Assembly (NCBI GenBank): GCA_018397055.1
Contig: JAGTQS010000070.1
Coordinates: 1 to 6,961 of the forward strand
Source: Candidatus Bathyarchaeota archaeon
GTDB lineage: Archaea > Thermoproteota > Bathyarchaeia > Bathyarchaeales > DTEX01
Length of the DNA stretch: 6,961 nt
Direction: 5' to 3'
In this document: positions 1 to 5,999 of the stretch, piece by piece
Position numbering within the stretch: position 1 is the first letter of the stretch
Layout of the letters: each line of letters opens with the position of its first letter
The notes under the pieces: model-generated
What the model was told of the DNA's origin: nothing
Databases searched by the model: none
The model's input: the letters and a program-made list of their open reading frames with translations, nothing else
Position numbers and translations under genes: made by a program

Positions 1-1560
1 GTATTTCAAAAACAAATTAGAAAAACAATGAAATCGAAGTATGGAACCATTGTGAACTTTAATTTTAAACATGGAACCTCTTTTAAGAGTTGGGATTCGA
101 TAGAGCCACCTAAAGAGCCGAGTAATCCGTCGCTTTGGAAAGAATGGTTTGACTACCACGCCGAGATTATTCCAAAATTTTTAGCAGAGATGATCAGCTA
201 TGCCAAAAGTATTTCGCCTATAGCTTCTACGCATGAATTGAATGATTTTTATCCTTGTTCGTACCAAACGGTCTTTTCAGGTAATGACATTTACCGTATG
301 GCTCGCGTAATCGACGTGGGTCATGAAGATATGTATCCTTTAGAGTTTGACCATCGGTATGTGATCTACGTTTATGAATACATTAAAGACCTTGTGAGAG
401 CTGCCATGGGATTTGATAAGTTATACACGGCTAATGGCCAAAGCTTCAATTCGTGGCTAGGATACAAAGTTCCCGTTGCAGGAATGTCTGAGCAAATCTA
501 CTCTTGTCTAGCCCATGGTTCGCTAGGTATAGTTTGGTGGGTTGATTGGAGAAACCTAAACCTTTGGGCACAAACAAAACAAGCTAATGAAGAATACGGC
601 AGTCTTGTAAGTATACTTAAAGATTATAGCCTATCGAAGGCTGAGGTTGCATTAATCTATCCTTGGACAACGATGGAACTGAAAACAGACGACGCATTCA
701 ACTCAGACAGCCTTCTTTTTTATATGGCAATTGTGAGGAGCGGAATTCCAGTTGACATAATTTCAGAGCAACAAATTGTAGAAGGCATCTCAGAAAAACG
801 AGGTTACAAGGTTCTGTGTGCAATTGGTTGTCCTGTGCTTCCGCCAGAAACTGTAGAAAAAATTAAAAGATTTGTTGAGAAAGGAGGAGCCTTAATTCAA
901 GACTATGAGGGGCAACCTGTTGGCAATTTTAGATCAGTATACCCAGAGCTTGTAGCTGAGCCATTTTTTGAGCATACGATTTATACAATTAAAACCAGCC
1001 TATCTTCGCTCAACAAACTTAATGGCAGAATAATTCCAGTAGGCAATATATGTGAGAAATTAAGCCCAGATATAGAATCGATGGTTATTGCCAAATTTGA
1101 AAATAATGAACCAGCTGCCGTTGTCGTAAAAAAGGGGAAAGGCACGGTCATAAAAATAGCAAGTATGGTTGGGTGGGACTATTCAAATTATCCTGGACAC
1201 TATGATTTTGCATTAATGTTTCCATCTCAAATTAGGAGAAACGAAACGGTAAGAGAATTTGTTTTTGAAATACTCAAGAAAGCTAAAGTTCAACCTCCAG
1301 CAGTATCAAGTAACCCTGATGTTGAGGTTGCCGTTTGGAAAGGAAAAGAAAGCGACATGGTCTTAGCCATTAACCATTTGGATCGTCTTGTTGAATCAAA
1401 AATCACGTTAAACCTTAGAGATAAGGTCGATGTTGCCTATTCTGTGCAAGAGTATTTCTCTAAAAAGGCAATAAGATCGATGCAAGACAAACGAAGCCTT
1501 TCTTTTGAGGTGAAGCTCACTAATTTCCAAGGCAAAGCATACCTTGTTAAAAGGTCATAA
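1..1560 (+). CDS. GH42-like glycoside hydrolase (beta-galactosidase family), 5' end cut by window
   Basis: This is the C-terminal part of a protein related to glycoside hydrolase family 42. The frame is open to base 1, so the ATG at 28 is internal: the residues around it (KYGTIVNFN, then HGTSFKSWD) match the stretch inside the GH42 barrel that usually reads like KYGTIENLNKAWGT. Counting from that ATG, residues 1-200 finish the TIM barrel (DMYP at 101-104, AHGSLGIVWWVDWRN at 162-176). Residues 205-290 look like the flavodoxin-like trimerisation domain (ALIYPW, GIPVDIIS, FVEKGGALI), and about 430-510 form the small C-terminal beta domain. The acid/base Glu would lie upstream of the window. The loop that normally carries the nucleophile Glu (131-143, YTANGQSFNSW) has no Glu or Asp, so activity is doubtful. 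No membrane segment is seen. The fold family is fairly sure; substrate and activity are not. Confidence 0.8.
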   Translation, partial: VFQKQIRKTMKSKYGTIVNFNFKHGTSFKSWDSIEPPKEPSNPSLWKEWFDYHAEIIPKFLAEMISYAKSISPIASTHELNDFYPCSYQTVFSGNDIYRMARVIDVGHEDMYPLEFDHRYVIYVYEYIKDLVRAAMGFDKLYTANGQSFNSWLGYKVPVAGMSEQIYSCLAHGSLGIVWWVDWRNLNLWAQTKQANEEYGSLVSILKDYSLSKAEVALIYPWTTMELKTDDAFNSDSLLFYMAIVRSGIPVDIISEQQIVEGISEKRGYKVLCAIGCPVLPPETVEKIKRFVEKGGALIQDYEGQPVGNFRSVYPELVAEPFFEHTIYTIKTSLSSLNKLNGRIIPVGNICEKLSPDIESMVIAKFENNEPAAVVVKKGKGTVIKIASMVGWDYSNYPGHYDFALMFPSQIRRNETVREFVFEILKKAKVQPPAVSSNPDVEVAVWKGKESDMVLAINHLDRLVESKITLNLRDKVDVAYSVQEYFSKKAIRSMQDKRSLSFEVKLTNFQGKAYLVKRS

Positions 1561-1603
1561 CTAAATAATTAATGTTTATGAAAAGGCTGTTTGAATGTTA
1601 TTT

Positions 1604-1626
1604 CAGAAAGCTTATTATATATTATA
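1604..1626 (+). promoter_or_regulatory. Archaeal core promoter (BRE/TATA) of the FtsX-type permease gene
   Basis: A purine-rich cagaaag (1604-1610), resembling a BRE, is followed directly by an uninterrupted A/T tract ttattatatattata (1612-1626) matching an archaeal TATA box. With the usual distance of about 25 bases from TATA centre to start site, transcription would begin near 1642-1648, giving a leader of roughly 5-12 bases before the ATG at 1654. Only a weak Shine-Dalgarno-like aaggg (1641-1645) precedes that ATG, which fits a leaderless or near-leaderless transcript. A T6 run (1629-1634) inside the promoter could also end transcripts from the upstream GH42-like gene, but this is uncertain. 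Confidence 0.55.
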
Positions 1627-1653
1627 CATTTTTTATCCTTAAGGGTTTAGAAA

Positions 1654-4600
1654 ATGAAAATGGAAACGAAATGTTTCATTACTTTTTTCATCTTTCTAGT
1701 TTTAGCTAGTCTTAATGCGGGGCAAGTATCTTCACAAGGAAACCTTGGCATTTTTGGAAGAGTTGTTGATGCCAAAACTGGGTTGCCAATTTCAGGTGCC
1801 AAAGTAATTTTTTGGGACTCTGAAACGCTTGAGCCGCCAACTTTAGGTAACGGTTTATACATCACGGATGCAAATGGAGATTACTTTGTTTCTGAAAATT
1901 TTTTGAAGATTGGAAAGAATTATTATGTTTATGCTTTTGAGGGTGATTTTTTTACAAAAAATGTTAGATATGTTCCGTCAAGCAGAAAAACAGTAAATCT
2001 CGATACATTTGGGGTTCGAAATATTTCTTTTTCACTTTATCCAGGCGCATTGATTCAATGGGAAGGCACGTCTTATCTCGTTCAAGCCTCAAGTCCTGAG
2101 GATCGTGCAACTCAAATCACCGTTTTTTCTAATACGGAAATTGAATCTTCTACAATGACTAAATTTGGAGACGTCGCAGACATTTATTATATTAGTTTAG
2201 ACTCCAATACAGCTATTGTGCCGGCGGATGTTCCTGTTGTTCTCGAGGCAAAAATATATTATTACTCCAATGATCCAACCCGCATAATACCGATTGACAG
2301 CGATATTTTCAGGATTTATAACGGATCGTTGCCTTTTCTTTTGCATCAAGGTGATGTGACCTCTTTCCAAATTGCTAAATATAGTCTTAGAAGAGGCATA
2401 GAATATGCTGAAAGAAGATATGTAGATATTTCGTCTCAGTTGAACATTGCATTAAGCATCGGTTTTGATGTTTTTGATGAAAGAGAAATGGTTGAACAGG
2501 CGCACGAGATTATTATCGGAAACAGCACAAACTTGTCAATTGCTCAGACGGACATTGAATTCCAAAACATATGGAAAAACATACGTTATGCATTGTCAAC
2601 GTTTGATGAAGTCGCAGCTGGGCTGCAACTTAAACGGCTAATAAGTGAAACAAACGCGGTTTACCTGTCTGCTATTATGGCAACATTCAGTGCGGTGCTT
2701 GCGTTCTTTTTGTTTGATGAAAACCGGAAGAAATTTTACTCGAACATTGTAATTTATGCTGCTTTTTTAGCTGCCTTATATTTCATTTATCCAGGAGCAC
2801 ACATAATTGTCAACGAAAACTTTAGTCTTTTCATGCAATCAGTCATCGCATCATTTGCTGCGGTGACAGCAATTGTTTTTGGTATTCCACGCATCTGGAA
2901 GGAGAGAGTAATAGAAGGCGAAGTGTCTTGGAGAAGCGCAATTACAGTGATTTTCTCTATGGGAAAACGTGAAATAAGACGTAGAAGAACCCGTGGATTC
3001 TTCACCTTGTTGTCAATAATCATACTTGTTTTAGCTTTCGTCTCCCTCACCTCGTTCGGTTCAGCATATGGAATGGTGTCTGACAGAATATCAAGAACCG
3101 CACCAGCAGATGGGGTAATAGTGAAAAGAATGATGAATGCTACTTCCCTCTTATTCCATCCACTTGGGTTTAATGATTCAAAACTAGTTTCTCAATGGGC
3201 AAGCATAAGCAACATTGCGGAAAGATTCAAAAACGTTGCCTACTCTGAACCAGTAGTCAGACTGGTTAACTCGAGAACCAGAGAAAACTGGGTCATCTAT
3301 GGAGTAATGGGCATTACACCTTCAACTGAGAGTATGTACACGGGATTAAATCAGATTGTAGAATCTGGAAGTTACCTCAACGACAACTCTTTAAATGAGG
3401 TTATATTAACTGTTAGTGTTGCCACTAGGTTAGGTGTTACATCGGGAGAAACCTTAACTCTTGAGGTTTTAGGCACAGCTGTTTCAAGACAAGTATCAGT
3501 TGTTGGATTAATTGGTGATAATGGATACTTGAACCTAATAGACATGGATGGAAATCCTTTTGGGCCAATCCGAATTACTGAAGGACAAGTAAGAAGATGC
3601 AATGAGACAGAAATAATTATCATGAACGCCTTAACCGCTAAAAACATTCAAAGAGAACTTGATGCTGAATATGGGTCTGGCGCTAAACAATTTGTTGTTC
3701 TTTCAGATTTCGTGTTTCAACCAACAAGCGAAACAAACATGGACCAGTTGATAAAAAACCTCATCTACTGGCTTAACTACGACGTTTTAGTTGCATCTAA
3801 CGGAGTTATAACGTATTATCATATTGGCTCCTATTTCGAATTGAAGGGCTACGTTGAGCTCCTTATTCCATTAATCATGGTAGGATTAAACGTTGGCATG
3901 GTTATGATGAACGCTGTTTACGAAAGAAGAAAGGAAATTAGAACACTTTCAATGCTTGGACTAAATCCCACCCACATCGGACTTATTTTCGTCGCTGAAG
4001 CCGTCATACTCGGCATGGTAGGAGGAAGTCTAGGATACCTTACAGGGTTAGGATTCTCAAGAATCATGGTGCTTTTTGGGGCAGAACTTAACGTTAAAGA
4101 GAAACTTGAATGGTGGTGGAGCGCAGCCGGCTTTGCACTTGCAATGGCAGCATCAATCATCTCATCAATCAGACCTGCTGCATTAGCAGTAAGCACCTAC
4201 ACGCCGTCTATGGTGAAAAAAGTTAAAAGAAAAGAAGAAGAAGCCGAAGTTCGTAAAGAAGAAATCTTCAAAGTATATCAAGAAAGACAACTAAGCATGC
4301 CCATAAAGATCCTTACAAGTGAGAAAGAATTCTTCATCAGCTTCTTCCTAGACAGACTTAATGAGCTTAAGTCAGGATTCATAGAACGCATAGAAAATGT
4401 TGTTCAAACTCCAGAAAAAGAAGATGTTAAAGGAGTACTTGTATTAACAATAGACTTTAACTATGTTTTTGGGGCTGTTGGAAGCGAACGAGCCACAAAA
4501 AATAGCCTAATAATGGCGAAAAATCCAAATGAAGACTACTACAGAGTAAGATTGGTATCCAAGCCTGGTGTTCCAGGATTACCTGAAAGTGCAATTGAAA

Positions 4601-4674
4601 GAACGATCAATTTTGTTCACGAAACCTGTTTGACGTGGGCAAAAGACAAAGAAAGGTATCTTGGAACCGTTTAA
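1654..4674 (+). CDS. FtsX/MacB-type ABC transporter permease with extracellular carboxypeptidase-regulatory-like domain
   Basis: This is a complete 1006-residue membrane protein. An in-frame TAG at 1648-1650 fixes the start at Met1 or, less likely, Met3. Residues 7-22 form a signal peptide. Residues 31-125 resemble a carboxypeptidase-regulatory (transthyretin-like) beta-sandwich (GRVVDAKTGLPISGAKV at 35-51). Residues 130-333 are an extracellular region of unknown type. Membrane segments lie near 334-353, 363-381, 390-410, 449-469, 733-754, 774-800 and 823-845. The last four form the FtsX core, with the usual extracellular domain (470-732) between its first two helices and the typical YERRKEIRTLSMLGL coupling motif at 756-770. 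The basic KREIRRRRTR (438-447) sits on the predicted inner side. A charged linker (853-880) leads to a cytoplasmic domain of about 125 residues that I do not recognise. Relatives with this core act with an ABC ATPase in lipoprotein release, export or envelope remodelling; no ATPase is visible here, so the substrate is unknown. Confidence 0.85.
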   Translation: MKMETKCFITFFIFLVLASLNAGQVSSQGNLGIFGRVVDAKTGLPISGAKVIFWDSETLEPPTLGNGLYITDANGDYFVSENFLKIGKNYYVYAFEGDFFTKNVRYVPSSRKTVNLDTFGVRNISFSLYPGALIQWEGTSYLVQASSPEDRATQITVFSNTEIESSTMTKFGDVADIYYISLDSNTAIVPADVPVVLEAKIYYYSNDPTRIIPIDSDIFRIYNGSLPFLLHQGDVTSFQIAKYSLRRGIEYAERRYVDISSQLNIALSIGFDVFDEREMVEQAHEIIIGNSTNLSIAQTDIEFQNIWKNIRYALSTFDEVAAGLQLKRLISETNAVYLSAIMATFSAVLAFFLFDENRKKFYSNIVIYAAFLAALYFIYPGAHIIVNENFSLFMQSVIASFAAVTAIVFGIPRIWKERVIEGEVSWRSAITVIFSMGKREIRRRRTRGFFTLLSIIILVLAFVSLTSFGSAYGMVSDRISRTAPADGVIVKRMMNATSLLFHPLGFNDSKLVSQWASISNIAERFKNVAYSEPVVRLVNSRTRENWVIYGVMGITPSTESMYTGLNQIVESGSYLNDNSLNEVILTVSVATRLGVTSGETLTLEVLGTAVSRQVSVVGLIGDNGYLNLIDMDGNPFGPIRITEGQVRRCNETEIIIMNALTAKNIQRELDAEYGSGAKQFVVLSDFVFQPTSETNMDQLIKNLIYWLNYDVLVASNGVITYYHIGSYFELKGYVELLIPLIMVGLNVGMVMMNAVYERRKEIRTLSMLGLNPTHIGLIFVAEAVILGMVGGSLGYLTGLGFSRIMVLFGAELNVKEKLEWWWSAAGFALAMAASIISSIRPAALAVSTYTPSMVKKVKRKEEEAEVRKEEIFKVYQERQLSMPIKILTSEKEFFISFFLDRLNELKSGFIERIENVVQTPEKEDVKGVLVLTIDFNYVFGAVGSERATKNSLIMAKNPNEDYYRVRLVSKPGVPGLPESAIERTINFVHETCLTWAKDKERYLGTV

Positions 4675-4696
4675 CATTTTGTCTTCAAACAGCAAT

Positions 4697-5923
4697 TCAC
4701 AGCTGATCCAATAACCTAATCACTTCAATCATAGCTCGACCAGTGTGATAAGCTGCTTTCCAAATGTAAGCTTTGCCACCAGTTGGTTTTCCATCAGGCA
4801 ATATAGTGTCAAACCATTCGCCGTTTTCCCAATCCACTTGGTGCTTTTCAGTCCAATCAAGAATATTGTCAAAATGTTTGAGAAAAATAGGATCCTTTAA
4901 CAACGTATACATGTAAACCGTGGCTACCAAAGCTTCTGCCTGTACCCACCAAATTTTTCCCAGTTGGTCAGCCAGTTCATTGAACGGTCCGCTATCGTAA
5001 AGTCCACCATTCTTTTCGTCAAGCCCAAACTTCATACAGTAATCATAAACATCTCGGAAAAAGTTCATGAAAATACCTATTGGAACTTCTGTAGCCTTGC
5101 AAGCTTCTACGATTAGCCATATAGCCTCAATGTTGTGCCCATACGAAATCCGGTCTTGCCTAGGGCCATGAATTGGGGTCCAATCGCGGTTATGAAGATC
5201 TGTGCATGCACCAACCTTCATTCGGACCACCGTGTTTGTTAAAATAAAGATTAGCTCAACTAAACGTTTTTTAACTAAGGGATCTTTTGTAACGTTATAA
5301 AAAACAGTGAACGCCTCTAGAAGATGTAGGTGTGTATTCATAGTCTTGAAACTTTTGCTTGGGGCTAATGAAGTTGGCATGTCAAATTTTAGCTCAGACC
5401 AGTCTTGGTTGAAAAGCTCTCTGTATCCTCCGTACAGTTCGTCGTGTGCATGTTTCTCCATTAAGTTGAATAGTTTCCACGCATAATCAAGCGCTTCAGC
5501 GTCATTACTTGCAATTGCATATTCAGAAAGAGCATAGAGCCCATATGATTGCCCATACATATGTTTGTAAGGTCTCTGAACCTCGCCATACGGGTCTATC
5601 TCCCAGTAGAAGCCCAAATGCTTCTCGTCCCACATCTTGTCACGCAAAAACTTGTACCCGTGTTCTGCAGCTTTCAAAGCGTCTTTTCCACCCCAACCAG
5701 TTTCGTAAAGTCTCGAGAAGTACCATACCATTCTTGCCTGTGAGACAATCATTTTCGACCCATCTCCTAATGGTTTTCCGTATACATCATGATTTAAATT
5801 GTAGCCGCCGTTCTTCATGTCTAACGTTGCTGGATACCAAAATGGCATAATGTTCTTGGTGAGAATTTTTTCAATTCGACATCTTGACGTTCTTTTCCAT
5901 GACTCAAGATTTGTATTCTCCAA
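4697..5923 (-). CDS. AGE-family sugar epimerase, cellobiose 2-epimerase-like
   Basis: This is a complete enzyme of the N-acylglucosamine 2-epimerase / cellobiose 2-epimerase superfamily, an (alpha/alpha)6 barrel of the usual length near 400 residues. Counting from the longest possible start (TTG at 5938), the expected active-site pieces are all present: QAR (Arg69), NTHLHLLEAF (Asn201, His203, His205), SYGHNIEA (His268, Glu271), IWWVQAEA (Trp330, Trp331, Glu335) and WKAAYHTGR (Trp393, His398, Arg401). The three histidines correspond to the catalytic His residues known in cellobiose 2-epimerases, which epimerise the reducing-end glucose at C2 (cellobiose to glucosyl-mannose). A mannose isomerase or AGE activity in the same fold cannot be excluded. 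No signal peptide is seen, so it is probably cytoplasmic. No ATG occurs before residue 31. I chose the TTG at 5923 because a GAGGGTGG stands 5 bases ahead of it; TTG 5938 and GTG 5932 lack such spacing. It follows the AOR-family gene in the same direction and converges on the permease gene. Confidence 0.85.
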   Translation of the reverse strand: MENTNLESWKRTSRCRIEKILTKNIMPFWYPATLDMKNGGYNLNHDVYGKPLGDGSKMIVSQARMVWYFSRLYETGWGGKDALKAAEHGYKFLRDKMWDEKHLGFYWEIDPYGEVQRPYKHMYGQSYGLYALSEYAIASNDAEALDYAWKLFNLMEKHAHDELYGGYRELFNQDWSELKFDMPTSLAPSKSFKTMNTHLHLLEAFTVFYNVTKDPLVKKRLVELIFILTNTVVRMKVGACTDLHNRDWTPIHGPRQDRISYGHNIEAIWLIVEACKATEVPIGIFMNFFRDVYDYCMKFGLDEKNGGLYDSGPFNELADQLGKIWWVQAEALVATVYMYTLLKDPIFLKHFDNILDWTEKHQVDWENGEWFDTILPDGKPTGGKAYIWKAAYHTGRAMIEVIRLLDQL

Positions 5924-5928
5924 TTTTA

Positions 5929-5936
5929 CCACCCTC
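5929..5936 (-). promoter_or_regulatory. Ribosome binding site deciding the epimerase start
   Basis: On the minus strand the sequence reads GAGGGTGG, close to the archaeal Shine-Dalgarno GGAGGTGA, followed by taaaa and then TTG at 5923-5921. This spacing favours the TTG at 5923 over the in-frame TTG at 5938-5936 and GTG at 5932-5930, both of which overlap the site itself. Confidence 0.5.
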
Positions 5937-5960
5937 AAAAAACTAAATACGTCATCACAG

Positions 5961-5970
5961 CAAATAAAAG
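5961..5970 (-). promoter_or_regulatory. Possible TATA box for the epimerase gene
   Basis: In the gap between the AOR-family stop and the epimerase start, the minus strand reads cttttatttg. It lies about 25 bases ahead of a start site that would fall near 5940, leaving a leader just long enough to hold the ribosome binding site. The match to a TATA consensus is modest and no clear BRE precedes it. Readthrough from the AOR-family gene is an equally good explanation for expression. Confidence 0.25.
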
Positions 5971-5999
5971 AATTCTCTAATTATCTTCCAATACACGAA

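Noticed and set aside
1629..1634. T6 run as a terminator of the GH42-like gene
   Set aside because: It sits inside the predicted promoter and is too short and isolated to call as a separate feature.
1647..1865. Minus-strand open frame opposite the start of the permease gene
   Set aside because: It is antisense to a convincing coding region with signal peptide and domain, and its translation has no recognisable features.
2787..4196. Three minus-strand open frames of 87-92 codons within the permease gene
   Set aside because: They mirror the hydrophobic coding strand and show no ribosome binding site or family resemblance.
4669..4690. Short inverted GTTT...AAAC around the convergent gene ends, as a possible bidirectional terminator
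   Set aside because: The arms are only about 4-5 bases with a long loop and no strong T run on either side.
5939..5999. Possible small RNA or tRNA in the gap between the two minus-strand genes
   Set aside because: The stretch is only 61 bases, very AT-rich, and shows no cloverleaf or stable stem.
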